A stretch of 64,000 bases of DNA from assembly GCA_014898425.1 (NCBI GenBank), contig RCSZ01000002.1, positions 992,001 to 1,056,000 of the forward strand, in the 5' to 3' direction. Made by a program: the position numbers and the translations under genes. This document shows positions 14,806 to 26,072 of this stretch, piece after piece. Below the pieces are notes generated by a model. The model saw only the letters and a program-made list of their open reading frames with translations, was not told the origin of the DNA and made no database searches. This DNA is from Botryotinia globosa. Taxonomy: Eukaryota > Ascomycota > Leotiomycetes > Helotiales > Sclerotiniaceae. The stretch's first letter is position 1; each line of letters starts with the position of its first letter.

Positions 14806-14930
14806 AATGATGAGATTGAAAACTGCATATTTAACAACCCAACATTCAAGAATTCAAGACTAAAAGCACTTTGGAGACACCCTGTTTTGCCCAAGGAAAT
14901 CGAGAACTTTAAGCCCCTTACCTCAACGTG

Positions 14931-15443
14931 ATGCAGAATAACCACGTTATCGGAGTTATAGTCATTGCCCTCATGGCCTTTATGATTTTATTCGGTATGG
15001 GCATTTACTACTCTGTTCAAGCCATACAGAGACGTCGCTCCCGGGGCGCCCAGCTTTTGGCAGAAACAACAATGAGTGGAACACAAGGGACTCGATCGCT
15101 ATTTTCCTCTTTAGAATCATCGCATCAATGGAGTCAAGAATCGCGATCGTCGAGTTCGAAGCAATCACATTCGACTCGGGCCTCGTCTCAACGGAATGAT
15201 AGAAGACATCGCCCCACCGAAGCAAGGCCTGAAAGATCTCGTAGACTCCCGGACATTGTGGAAGAATGGCCAAATGAGCGGTTTCGAGAGCTTTCACCAG
15301 AAGATACCTCCCAAGGAACAGCGGGGTCTCTTTCACAGCTAGAACAAGAAATGCCAGGTTCTTACAATCGGTCCATCAGACCCGGTAAACGTCAATCCGG
15401 GCTTGGTATTGCTCATGGAAAGGAACGTCTTGTACATTCATAG
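14931..15443 (+). CDS. Small single-span membrane protein, unknown function
   Basis: A 170-residue single-exon protein that I do not recognise. Residues about 6-28 form one strongly hydrophobic helix (VIGVIVIALMAFMILFGMGI), followed at once by RRRSR, so the N-terminus is probably outside or luminal and the C-terminus cytosolic. The remaining 130 residues are polar and probably disordered, rich in Ser, Arg, Gln and Glu, with an SRSSSSKQS-like stretch that could be phosphorylated. The first ATG of the frame was taken as the start; the frame is open one codon further upstream but only with GTG. A TATA-like box lies about 130 bases upstream. It converges on the SNF8 gene, 231 bases away. It may be a real lineage-specific gene; homology to relatives would decide. 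Confidence 0.6.
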   Translation: MQNNHVIGVIVIALMAFMILFGMGIYYSVQAIQRRRSRGAQLLAETTMSGTQGTRSLFSSLESSHQWSQESRSSSSKQSHSTRASSQRNDRRHRPTEARPERSRRLPDIVEEWPNERFRELSPEDTSQGTAGSLSQLEQEMPGSYNRSIRPGKRQSGLGIAHGKERLVHS

Positions 15444-15674
15444 AAAGTGTAGATCGATATTGATCACTTTCTCTGACGCATAGAAGGCAGTCCATTTATA
15501 CAAGCACATTTGTGCTATCATAATGATCCAGATCAGGTGGCCAATTTGCAGTATAGAGTACCGTCGTTCTATATGTAAACGTCCCACTGCCCGCAGCTTT
15601 CATTACTTTGCGGTTTTATTGATGCTGAGATTCCGTGTTTCGTTGTTACATGGTATTTTTTAAGCTTGCCTTCG

Positions 15675-16513
15675 TCATCCAGCATTTCCACTTTCGTCCA
15701 CTTCCAGCATAAATCCAGGGCTCCAATACTCCCACTCTTCGCTTTGTTTGTCGACCCATAACATACTTTCTGAGACTAAATCTTCAATAGCTGTCTTGGC
15801 TCTTGCTCTTGGCCATCGAAGATTTAGCATGAGCATTCCGACACTAACGTATCCAAGTAGCTGCGCAGCTTCCAGAACTGCACTCTGATCTGTATTAAGT
15901 TCTTTGGGTATCGAACGGATATATATTTTATGGCCAACGGTTATAGTGGAGTAGGAAGAACCCAGGGGTTTTAGGGTAGTCACGGCACGAAGGATATCAT
16001 CACTAGGATACGATTAGCATTTGCTATAGTCATAAGAGTGGCATAAGGTGATCAATACTCAGATATTTCAGCCCCACCTTCCATTCGTGTGCTCATAATT
16101 CTATCTTTGACTTCTTTAACACCAATGAGCCCACCATTTTCTTCCCGAGTAGCGCCGCAGACTTCCACAACTCTTACTGCCAACTCAAAATAGAAATCAT
16201 TCACACTTGTACCAAGCATTTGAGCCCAAAAACTTCCACTCCCATCTTTACCTCCAGCATTATTACTACTGGCTAAAGGGTCCACTCCAATAGCTGAACA
16301 CATACGTGCAAACTCGGCGCGGAAAGTGGGATTCGAACGTATATCTTTGGCATGAGTTTGAGCAAATTGCTGAAGTAAAGAACGGAAGACTGATAACTGA
16401 GTAGCTATAGATGTAGAGTGAGAGCTGCGAAGAGTATTTCCGTGAGACGCATATTGAGCAGAAGTGATTCGAGATCTATCGAAAGCTGCTAGACCAACAC
16501 CTTTGCGAGACAT
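15675..16513 (-). CDS. SNF8: ESCRT-II subunit SNF8/VPS22
   Basis: Exons (- strand) are 16513-16059 and 16002-15675, giving 260 residues, close to the about 258 of animal SNF8. SNF8 joins VPS25 and VPS36 in ESCRT-II, which acts on endosomes to sort ubiquitinated membrane proteins into multivesicular bodies. The start MSRKGVGLAAF matches the family's RRGVGLGAI-type opening, which is why I chose this ATG over one 26 codons upstream. The signature IGVDPLAS is at residues 75-82 and a DFYFELAV-like core follows. Two winged-helix domains make up the C-terminal half, and the second is split by the 56-nt intron. Splicing restores EIS-DDDILRAVTTLKPLG, colinear with the family. It is divergent from uS9/RPS16, about 460 bases between start codons. 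Confidence 0.93.
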
Positions 16514-16758
16514 CGTAGCACCTATTTTACGAAATGGAGGAAGTCTTATAATGCAGTTGACATTGAATGCTTTGCGATAACGATAAGACATCGGTGAGTG
16601 ATCTGGGGCGATGAACGGAGCTAACCTTTTTTGGCGTTAGCCCATTTCGCTAATTGAATGGCTCGCACTTTTTGCAAATCGAAAATTACACTCAGAAAGA
16701 GAACGTTCCGCGACAACGACGACAACACTTTACAACCACCTCGACAATCCACGCCAAG

Positions 16759-16958
16759 GTGAGCTCACATTCCGACCTGATTTGATTTGCGATTGTTCTG
16801 GAGTTTGGGGGTATGGGAGGATTTGTGCGTTATTTGGAGGTTCTCGAACTCGACCATTTTTTTTTTCGACAATCGACAAATGCGTTACCAATTATTTTCT
16901 ACGATACGGAATAGCAAATTTGGAGGAATAAGAAGCTAACATCTACTCGATTTTAAAG
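16759..16958 (+). other. Probable 5' UTR intron of uS9/RPS16
   Basis: A donor AAG|GTGAGC at 16,759 pairs with a branch site GCTAAC at 16,935-16,940 and an acceptor TTTAAAG ending at 16,958, just before the start codon. The intron would be 200 nt, longer than the coding introns. Leader introns are common in ribosomal protein genes. cDNA would confirm it. Confidence 0.55.
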
Positions 16959-16972
16959 GAAAATAATCCAAG

Positions 16973-17600
16973 ATGGCTTCCAACCAGTCTGTTCAGTGTT
17001 TCGGAAAGAAGAAGACCGGTAAGAATTTCAATCCGAGTCTCGCTCTTTGGAATTGAATCAAGACTGACATTTTTCCCATTAGCCACCGCAGTTGCCCACT
17101 GCAAGGTACGAACCCCGTCGACAGGAATCTTACAAATTCATAGCAAACCCCCCGAGAACTCAAATACTGATTAGAAGGATAGGCCGGAAAGGGACTTGTT
17201 AAGGTCAACGGAAAGCCTTTGAACTTGGTTCAACCAGAAGTCTTGAGATTCAAGGTCTACGAGCCCCTCTTGATCGTCGGTCTCGACAGATTCGCCGGTG
17301 TTGACATCCGTGTCCGTGTTACCGGTGGTGGTCAAACCTCCCAAATCTATGCTATCCGTCAAGCTATCTCCAAGGCCATCGTTGCCTACTACCAAAAGTT
17401 CGTCGATGAGCACTCAAAGAACCAATTGAAGCAAGCCCTCGTTACCTACGACAGAACCCTATTGGTTGCCGATAACAGACGTTGCGAGCCAAAGAAGTTC
17501 GGAGGTCAGTTATTCTCTATGGCAGGTACAATTGAAATTTTGGCTAATATTTTCAATAGGTCCCGGTGCCAGAGCCAGATACCAAAAATCTTACCGTTAA
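16973..17600 (+). CDS. RPS16: 40S ribosomal protein uS9 (S16)
   Basis: Exons 16973-17018, 17083-17105, 17183-17504 and 17560-17600 encode 143 residues, the exact length of yeast Rps16. The protein is part of the small ribosomal subunit head, and its C-terminal tail reaches the P-site tRNA. The reading [21 protein letters not shown], the core [14 protein letters not shown] and the ending [10 protein letters not shown] are diagnostic; the terminal Tyr-Arg pair that touches tRNA is present. All introns start GT and end AG and each splice restores the conserved sequence. A probable leader intron precedes the ATG. It shares a promoter region with SNF8. Confidence 0.97.
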
Positions 17601-18156
17601 ATTTGTGGTTTTATGGGGTTGGATTTGGGGGAGTGGTCATGCTGCATTTGCATTGGGCTGGCTTTTTACGCCGGTTTATAGAATTTTAAGCAAGTAAATG
17701 CAAGATTCTTCCGAAATGTTCATAATATGAGGAGCATATGGCAATGGAAATGTTGAACAATGCTACGACAACGTGCCGAGGATTCGCAAGAGTTCTGTTC
17801 TGTGATTATCTGGTGATCAGGGGTTCGCTTCAATCGACCGAAAGCACGAGGTAGAATGGCCATAACTACAAATACACTTCCCATTCCCAGCAATCGTCTA
17901 CTTCTTGACCATGTGTGACGGATTACTGCACAATGAAAGCATCATACACGAGTTTCCCGTATGTTTCATTCAATGACGTCAAACTTTGTGATTTGAGTCC
18001 CTTTTAAGTTTGAATAGAATATCATTCAGAATTGCAGTGGTGCATGAAGTATATCCTCTATAAAGTCCCAATTCATGTTGAATGTCAGCCAGCCAGCGAA
18101 AACTCCACAGTAAAGTTGAACCATACGCCCGTACCCATACCGCCCAAACTATGCCT
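17601..18156. other. Intergenic spacer between uS9 and TYR1 3' ends
   Basis: The space between two convergent genes. I see 3' UTR-like AT-rich sequence and no supported gene or RNA. Confidence 0.6.
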
Positions 18157-19952
18157 CTAATCCTTAATGTTTGCCAGAATTGTCTTCATCATCTCATTAC
18201 CTACTCTAGTTGCTTCTGGAAATCTTGGAGCGAAAAACGTTTGCGTCTTCTCGAATCTGTCTTTCCAACTCTCGAAATCTCCAAACTCCACACACTCGCT
18301 CCATCCTCTAGCTGCAAATGTGAATTCCAAATCGTCGGAACGGAATGTATTGTCTTCAATAGCAGTATTGATAACTTCGTCTAACAATTTATCATTTCTG
18401 AATAGGTATTCTGAGACACCGAGCCAGAGACGAAAGAGAGGTGTGCTACAGATCATATGATCATATGGACTAATGTTGAGACGAGCCCAACAATCAACGA
18501 TAGCGAGGAGAGAGAGATGATTGTTTGGTGTTGGCTTTTCAGGCTTTTTACCTAGGGAGAAACGATCAAGTACTTCATCGCGCAAGAGTAATTCATCGGA
18601 CTTCTTTCGTCCAGCAAAGACGAATCGTCCTGCGCTCTTGATTCGCTCCTCTAACTCTCTTCTGTGCCCTCCGAGCATTAATTTGTATAGATCTGTGACA
18701 CTTGACGCGTACTCTCTGATTTGTTCTTTGGCATAAGGGTTTAGGATGGCGAGACCAGCATAAACGTGCCATTTCTGAGAGTAGATGCGAAGGGTAAGAT
18801 TGATTTTGACATTTTCAATACCACCAACATATCGGGCTATTTCCCAAGGGAATTGGAGATTGGCGTGCCAGGCTTTGCCCATGGATAGGAAGGCTGCATG
18901 GGTCACGGCTTGGGTATCTGCTGTTATGCGGTCGTGTTGAGAAGCTGAGAGAACATGTTGTTTGGAGCCGAGGCATGAGAGAACATACTCAACCTTTTCG
19001 AAGTTCTCTTGGGATGCACGATGTTTGATCAAAACCTATGATTTTCTTAAGCACGTGAGGTCGTGATATGACTGTGATACTCACGAGTGGTTGACCTCGA
19101 GGATCCACATTGGGACCATGAAGAGAATGGCAAGACACAATATCAACGTCGGCAGGAAGATACTTCTCAAAGGCAGCTATCTCAGGAGCTTTGCAAGAAG
19201 TTTGTCCTCCGACTATGGCACCTTGCTTGGTGGCTACACAGGGCATTAGAAAATGAAGGTGACGGGATCATGTAACTCATACAGGGACCATATTCAGCAA
19301 CAACCTTGCCGATTGCGGCAGCTTCGACATTATAGATGGTGTAATCACTTGCTCTGGAAACGAGGTGGCCATTGGGAAGAATTGTAATTTGTTTCTATGG
19401 ACGTCTCAGCACAAGCTGCAGGACAAGAACTATCTAAACGCTGGGTATTTACTCTATCTGCAAACTCTTCACACAAAGCTTCATATTTGTCCTCCCTATC
19501 GCAGGCGCTTACTCTGCCCAAGAATATCAGTAGTGGTCGGAGATTAAACATTATAACTATAGATTTATTGTTAGCTTCTGCGATTCCAAAAGGTAACAAA
19601 AACTGCAGAAGTAATTTGATTGATTCAGACAAAATAAAATAAGGTAGCTGAGATTTTTCATCATTGAAAGCCAGCTTCCGACCTGGTACCAGAATGGTAG
19701 TCAGGTCATCTGAAGGCGATACTCGAGCCAAATGCACTCAGGTCATCATTATAAGAGGAATGAGGGTGAGAAAAAAGAGGGTGCTTACCATTGCAGAAGC
19801 GGGCTCAACGAAAACTCAATTGAAAGAATTTACCTCCATCCAGCATCGCTGAGCCTGCGGGCATACATCTTGCCCATATCACCCATACCAATGATACCGA
19901 TAACAAAATTGTCCATCTTTCCCTCCAGATTGGACTTGGTCGAAGTCGCCAT
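18157..19952 (-). CDS. TYR1: Prephenate dehydrogenase (NADP+), tyrosine synthesis
   Basis: Five exons (- strand): 19952-19834, 19513-19453, 19394-19283, 19233-19085 and 19035-18157, giving 439 residues against 452 in yeast Tyr1. The enzyme oxidatively decarboxylates prephenate to 4-hydroxyphenylpyruvate in tyrosine synthesis, in the cytosol. A Rossmann NADP site, IGIIGMGDMG, is at residues 18-27. IVGGQTSCK, HSLHGPNV and the helical-domain signature TADTQAVTHAAF (around residue 193) match the fungal family. Splicing gives colinear protein at all four junctions. Introns 2-4 are 49-58 nt but intron 1 is 320 nt. It is divergent from uS11/RPS14 with 359 bases between the start codons. Confidence 0.95.
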
Positions 19953-20311
19953 TGTGCGTGATACTGAACCAGCAGCTCTGGCAAACTGTGTATTTTAAGT
20001 ACCCTTCGTAAGTTCTAAAACCGAGGCAAATGATCTGAATTCTACACGATATGAAAATCAGAGAATCTCAGTGCATGTAAAATATTGTTGTTGTGATTGT
20101 GTATGAAAGAAAAGTTCTAGTTGCGCGACGGAAACTTTATGCCTTTTTTTGAAGCCCCGTAACGCTAAGGAAAGCTGGCCACCATTCCTAATTCAGATTA
20201 GCGCGCACAATTCGCCAAATTTTGGAATTCGAATCTCTACCCATCCATTTTGAAAACCTCTGATATTTTCGAAAACTTCGTCGATCAATCCTTCAGCAAC
20301 TAACCGTCAAC
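19953..20311. promoter_or_regulatory. Shared promoter region of TYR1 and uS11/RPS14
   Basis: A 359-base divergent intergenic region. It contains CGCTAA at 20,163-20,168 and its reverse complement TTAGCG at 20,198-20,203. The same hexamer occurs in the SNF8/uS9 promoter at 16,648-16,653. I saw no TGACTCA element for general amino-acid control in it. Confidence 0.5.
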
Positions 20312-20995
<684 letters not shown>

Positions 20996-22011
20996 ACGTG
21001 TCAATTCTTTGGCTACACGCATGGAGCAGAATATGGGTTTTATTGTGCAATTGATGACAACTACGCGGGGAACGGCATTTACTGCCTGGTCTCCATATCT
21101 GAAATCTGAAATCTGGGCTTGGATCGACCTTGTCTCATTTGTCACATAAGCGCTTTAGCAAAGTGCAGCCATGAATATCACGAACTTTCAAATGACTTCA
21201 ATCAAATCGCACCTGCCCATTATATGTGACAATTGTGTTTGTATATTTCCTCAATCGCAAATATGTACAAAAGTGCCCTTGAATTTCAATCCTAATATAG
21301 AGTACACCGCTGAATTATCCATGCTGAAATGACCCCTTTGTAATACCAAGTCATCCTCCGTTGCAGAAATTCTTAAACCATGCCACATCCATTAATGTGA
21401 GCCTCCTTAGAACGCCACCTCCCATTGCACCTCTTAGATACAGCCTCCATGCCAGCCTTGTATAATACAACCCAAAACCAAGCCATTTATTTCATCCATT
21501 CGTAACGGGTATCCAGTGATCGTAATGTCTAAGAAGAAAGCCATTAAATCGTAAGATTGTAAGTATAAGCTCTTGGAGAAAGTAGAACTCAAGAAGTCGT
21601 AATTAAAAAGGTTGTGGTGATACACGTGCTTCATCCTGTTTCCCATGGAAAAATCAGGTGAGCTGAGAATTGAAAGTTCGAAGGAAAGCTGAGGAAGGAG
21701 AAGTTGGAAAAAAGTCGGGAAAGGAAAACCGAATACAAGGAGAGTCGAAGATTAGGATATGTTTAAAAGAGCCCACGAGAAACCAGAGCGGCTGATGCGA
21801 TTGGTCTTGGACTTCTTGGGTTTCTCAGATTTGCGACCTAAAGACGCAACACGAAGACTTGGTTAGAGTATTGGCGGGAACGAAAGAAATGATGGGGAAG
21901 CAGAGAGGAGGCCGCAAATGCAGGAAATGGTATTGGAGACAAATGGTGTTGAACAAGAACTATGTAATAAGTAATGTGAAGTACAACCAGTGTGTGACAT
22001 GATTTGAATTG
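20996..22011. other. Spacer between uS11 and AAR2 3' ends
   Basis: Convergent 3' ends. The left part shows nothing I recognise. The right part (21,752-21,837, - strand) contains a short basic reading frame preceded by a good branch site and acceptor, described as a possible alternative last exon of AAR2. Confidence 0.5.
21752..21837 (-). other. Possible alternative last exon of AAR2
   Basis: Joining the GTGAGT donor inside AAR2 (exon ends at 22,080) to an acceptor CTTTAG just upstream gives a 242-nt intron (22,079-21,838) with a branch site CTCTAAC. The frame continues with about 28 new residues containing KSEKPKKSKTNRIS and ends in a stop at 21,752. The alternative would replace the acidic GEYAPMIVDLDEEG tail with a basic one. 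Unspliced is the likely main form because its tail is the conserved one. Confidence 0.3.
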
Positions 22012-23799
22012 CTACAAAATTATTCGATCCTTTTCGAGTCCTTCTTCATCGAGATCTACTATCATTGGCGCGTACTCACCTCGTTCATCCTCGTCTTCGA
22101 AATCCTTGAGCTCTGCATCAATCACCTCTCCGTCCTCCAGCTGAAATTTCCCAGACCTAAGATAGCTTCCTCGTAGATCCCAGCGCCACTTCCACAGCCA
22201 CGACTCAAAGGCTTCGAATGCCTTACCTACTTCCTCTTGCTCGACTGTAATGTTAGAACCATAGGAGAGGAGTTGTTCGTTCAAGCGGGACTTAAACTTG
22301 GTAAGAATGATCTTCAAATCGTCGCTAAGGTGAGAATCATGATCGAAGATACTAGTGTCGAATCCCTCTCCATCATACATGAACTGGGCATGAACGGCGG
22401 TGATGACCTTACGGAAGAAACCCGGCTGATCCATTGAAAGACGATAGGCTCCGAAGAGCTTCCTGACGATAATAGCCCACTGTTCCATACACGCAAGGTT
22501 GCCGAGGATCATTCCAGTGATGTAACAGAATTGTAACTCCCCAATAATCTCATCAGAGTCCTCATATGTGCAACGTCCGATAGCATCAACAATATAAGAC
22601 GAACTGTCGATTGCTTGCTCGGTGCGCTCGCGACCTGAAGAAGATTCTGAGAAGGTACGGGCACTTCTTGGGAAAACGAAGTCTAGAAATTCGTCTCCGT
22701 CGAAATTCGTAATACCACCCTTAACGTCACGAGGTGCGCTTGAAGCCTGTAGTTCTGTGGTCTTGATATCATGACTAGACGAGACTTTCCAGCTATTCCA
22801 ATTGCCACCTGTGACTCTCTTGAGGTAGGGGTGCTTGATGCAGAAGGTTAAGCGACGCCACTTGTCAGTGTCATCGATACTATGGGCAGTGATTGGAGAA
22901 CTTGGAGAGCCAATGGGAGTCGACGACGTAGAAATAGATGGGACGGGACCTGGAGTCGACGGAGCACTCAAGTATGGCTCGAGCTTGTCAACAATTTCGG
23001 GGACGCTTGCTTTCTGAATGCGCTTTTCGGCTTCGCTAAGCTCCTCCTCCACAGACTCATGGTAATTATCCCATCTTAAGACATGAATGTCACCAAATTC
23101 ATCCGAGGCCAACTTCATTGTCATCAGCCAAAACCCGGTTCGTGAAGATCCATTGCCGGACCCACCCCAAAAAAAGTGAGCACCCGCCGGGATCTGCTTG
23201 ACGCCTTCGAGTATTCCCTCAGTCTTGATGGTATAGGCCTTCGTATCATACCCAAAAATTGTACCGACTGGAAGGTTTCGAATGATGACCACATCACCAT
23301 GCTCCAAAATTTTGTGATGCTCCACACCACGCTCTCTGGGTAGCGATGGAGAGTGGACTCTTAACGTACCAAGTGGATGGCTTCCAACCACATTGACAGA
23401 ATGAACCGACTTTTCTGACTGTAGTGACAAACCAGAAGAAACCGAGTTTGATTTCAGTAGGGTAGATTTGCCAACTTCTTCAGCAATACTTCCGTTAGAA
23501 TCACCACGCGATCTTCTCTGTCCATCATCGCCATGGGTGATATTGAGTGACGAAAACCCCAGTCTTGGACTGCTTCCATTGGATTTAGTTGATAATTGGC
23601 GGGAAAGAACGGATACATGCGATTTCGCGGTTGAAGGGCTCCTTTGAAGGGAAATCTGATGTTGAATGAAAGAAGGGTCAGATTTTGTTGTTAATTCTTC
23701 GATCTTGGTTGTTTCAGATATCAACTCTCCCATAGTAATTGGAGAGGAATTATCCAAAACTGTTTCATTAACAAGAGGGTCTTCACCGACGTTTGCCAT
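22012..23799 (-). CDS. AAR2: AAR2 family splicing factor
   Basis: A 595-residue single-exon reading frame of the AAR2 family. AAR2 binds the Prp8 RNase H and Jab1 regions and holds immature U5 snRNP apart from Brr2 until it enters the nucleus. Residues about 165-215 carry the N-terminal AAR2 domain (DVVIIRNLPVGTIFGYDTKA, then IPAGAHFFWGG). The C-terminal helical domain contains ELQFCYITGMILGN and AFESWLWKWRWDL. The ending GEYAPMIVDLDEEG resembles the usual family C-terminus. A low-complexity Ser-rich N-terminal extension of about 160 residues makes it longer than yeast Aar2 (355) and is probably disordered. A cryptic GTGAGT donor lies 25 codons before the stop. Confidence 0.88.
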   Translation of the reverse strand: MANVGEDPLVNETVLDNSSPITMGELISETTKIEELTTKSDPSFIQHQISLQRSPSTAKSHVSVLSRQLSTKSNGSSPRLGFSSLNITHGDDGQRRSRGDSNGSIAEEVGKSTLLKSNSVSSGLSLQSEKSVHSVNVVGSHPLGTLRVHSPSLPRERGVEHHKILEHGDVVIIRNLPVGTIFGYDTKAYTIKTEGILEGVKQIPAGAHFFWGGSGNGSSRTGFWLMTMKLASDEFGDIHVLRWDNYHESVEEELSEAEKRIQKASVPEIVDKLEPYLSAPSTPGPVPSISTSSTPIGSPSSPITAHSIDDTDKWRRLTFCIKHPYLKRVTGGNWNSWKVSSSHDIKTTELQASSAPRDVKGGITNFDGDEFLDFVFPRSARTFSESSSGRERTEQAIDSSSYIVDAIGRCTYEDSDEIIGELQFCYITGMILGNLACMEQWAIIVRKLFGAYRLSMDQPGFFRKVITAVHAQFMYDGEGFDTSIFDHDSHLSDDLKIILTKFKSRLNEQLLSYGSNITVEQEEVGKAFEAFESWLWKWRWDLRGSYLRSGKFQLEDGEVIDAELKDFEDEDERGEYAPMIVDLDEEGLEKDRIIL

Positions 23800-24636
23800 T
23801 GTGAAGGTTCTTGCGATAAAGCAACCTGTAAATTGTGGTATTTGTGAATAAACAATTTTGGAAATTATATGTGGGTGGTGGACAGTCTCGACGTCACAAA
23901 AAAAATAATTACCGAAGTAACCAAAAATAACAGATAAACAATAATAAGACTGATAAACAATAATAAGCCTTCGGCCGCTTTTCTCCGAACTTGGCCGATT
24001 GGATCTTCGAACTCAAAATGTGTTTGTTGGTGTTGAGTTTATTATTCTGAGGAGGTAAAATCCAAACTTGGGGGATTTATCAAATTTTGAGAAGAATCAA
24101 CTCAATTTTTTTCTGAGATTGAAGTCCACTAGGACTTTTCATCTAAAAGCCTTTCAGATGAGATATATCTGCAGATGGTAGCATTGTAATCCTTATGAAG
24201 TCTGTTCCAATATGTTCCCATCTAGAAACTTTTTTGATATTGGTCTGTTCCGGAATAATAGAAAGGCCGATTCTCCTGAAGTTGCCAGACCTTGAATTCC
24301 CACATGTAGTAACTTTTTTTGAAAGATTTGAGGCAAAAGGCTATTCTGAATGATGGTATCCATTCAAGTTTAGATTCTAGATTTAATGGACTGAAAGAAG
24401 GGATAAGTTTATTATTGATATGTTTATTATATTGTCTTTCTAACAAATATCGAACATGATCACCCTTTTCGCTTATGTAACCTTGAGTTAATGCAGCAAG
24501 GGTCCCACAGGGCGGAGAAGCCCCACCATTTTGACATCAGTTTAAAGCTTCCCAATTCCATCGAAATCGGTATCCATACAAAGTACGCCAAAAATAGAGC
24601 ACTGCATGGAATTGCTATTGCTCCAGCCTTGAAAGA
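23800..24636. other. Divergent promoter region, AAR2 / 139-aa gene
   Basis: An 837-base AT-rich spacer. It contains a partial duplication near 23,930-23,968, where GATAAACAATAATAAG occurs twice. No gene supported. Confidence 0.55.
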
Positions 24637-25180
24637 ATGAGTTCAGGTCAATCAACTGCGCCGATTGCTTCTAGTCAGTTTGGATCAAATGTAGGTGGAA
24701 ATGCTCAACAGACTGCGGGTTCTGAGCCTGAAGAAGTATGGGATGAAGCAAAACTCGAGCAGGCGATGAAAACTTTAAAGGAAATGCATATTCAAGTCAG
24801 CCCCTTCCTTCCCCTCAGAATATTACAATGAGTATTGACTAACACGGTATTTAGTGTCGCAATCTACGATCTACAATTCCAAGACTCCTTACGCCTTTGG
24901 CAACCAAGCAGCAATCACGTACGTTCCAATTCTACGACTTCAATTCCCAGCTTCTGATATCTGTTGCTGACCAATACAAAAAGCTGAGCAGCTCTTTTCT
25001 TCCTTTCAGCAAGCCGCAACAACTTCAAATAAGGAAGTACGAGATTTCACACGATTGATGAAGGATGAAGAGGGTGTGAAGCTCTTTGAGCATGCAAAAA
25101 AGAGTCGAGCTGAGAACCCACATGGAATAAAGCCATGGAGAGTTACAGAACATCCTGATTGGCTTGATAGAGATACATGA
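24637..25180 (+). CDS. Small conserved-looking protein, function unknown
   Basis: Exons 24637-24795, 24855-24918 and 24984-25180 give 139 residues. Both introns (59 and 65 nt) have GT..AG ends and splice in frame, which supports a real gene. The N-terminal 30 residues are Ser/Gln/Gly-rich and probably disordered. The rest is helical: EEVWDEAKLEQAMKTLKEMH, then an RNLRSTIPRLLTPL segment, a SPEQLFSSFQQAA segment, and the ending HPDWLDRDT. The helical pattern recalls small Mediator-type subunits, but I cannot place it in a named family, so no function is assigned. It is divergent from AAR2. Confidence 0.75.
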
Positions 25181-26072
25181 TCTTCTCACCATGAAAATAC
25201 GTTTCGACATGTCCAGACCGGAAAATGTGCTATATCATCTCGGCGTTCTTGCGGACTTTTGGGTAGAAGGGCAGGTCTTGGGATATCCGGTACTGGGCGT
25301 TGGGCAGTTTTGATAGCATACGGCGGGAAAGACATATTTCGATATCCTAACAATCTAGAGCGCAATGCTCCTTCCTACTAAAAGTAATGGTACTCTTTCT
25401 ACATTTTACGATTAATTATAAATCTATACATACATTTTTCCATAGAATTTATTTAGAGAAACTATGAACATCTGAAATACCCAATAGCGGCTGAATACCT
25501 TTGAAGATTACTCGTGTTCCTGAGCTCAGGCCTCATCAACATTATCGTAGAGTACCATAACATACACCGAGAAATGTCACATTTATTAATGATTTATTAA
25601 ACACATAGTTGTTATGTCTCTCATAGAATATAGTAAACTTTGAAATAATTGTATGAATGCAGATATGTAACCAGTGGATGATCCATTATAGGAATGAAAT
25701 TGACAATGCATCGACTTCTTTCAAGGTTCAGAACAATGTGCTAACTAATCGGATGCCGATTTCTTATTGGCTCATGATAATTTTTCCGACCTTGAAGCTG
25801 TGTCCTCAACCAACCCCAAAATTGAGTAGATAGTATAGAATTGAATTTACGAAATCGTCAGTAATCTTCATTCCTTATTACTTTGGTAATTTATTTCTTC
25901 AATTCAAGTTGATGCGTACTTGCCACTATTCAACTTATTGATCTTTTTGTTAGGGCACGAAGCCATTTTGGTGCCAAAAAGGTCGCTTAATTTTTTTCTG
26001 CCCCGCGCATCAACAATCCTACGGGCAACCTTTTCGACACCTCTAGGCTTACCAAATCTCAACACCATCAAC
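25181..26072. other. Intergenic spacer upstream of eIF3c
   Basis: AT-rich sequence with no supported gene. A frame opening at 25,920 runs into the eIF3c gene, but the conserved protein start is at 26,073, so the preceding part is read as 5' UTR. Confidence 0.6.

Larger units (their letters stand above)
1..14930. other. Long region without a supportable gene
   Basis: Every ORF here is short (longest 159 codons), lacks recognisable domains, and shows no series of exons joined by good splice sites. The sequence is not strongly AT-rich, so it does not look like RIP-inactivated transposon, and I recognise no transposase or reverse transcriptase fragments. It holds scattered simple repeats, listed separately, and palindromic ACCTAGGT-type motifs near 554-568, 605-619 and 11,898-11,908. 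The left end is purine-rich on the + strand, that is pyrimidine-rich on the - strand, which would fit the promoter or 5' UTR of a leftward gene outside the window. Long non-coding RNA or a large regulatory region is possible but cannot be read from sequence alone. Confidence 0.6.

Noticed and set aside
19345..19737. 130-codon - strand ORF
   Set aside because: It reads through TYR1 intron 1 into exon 2 and past its donor; it has no ATG at its start and real exons explain it.
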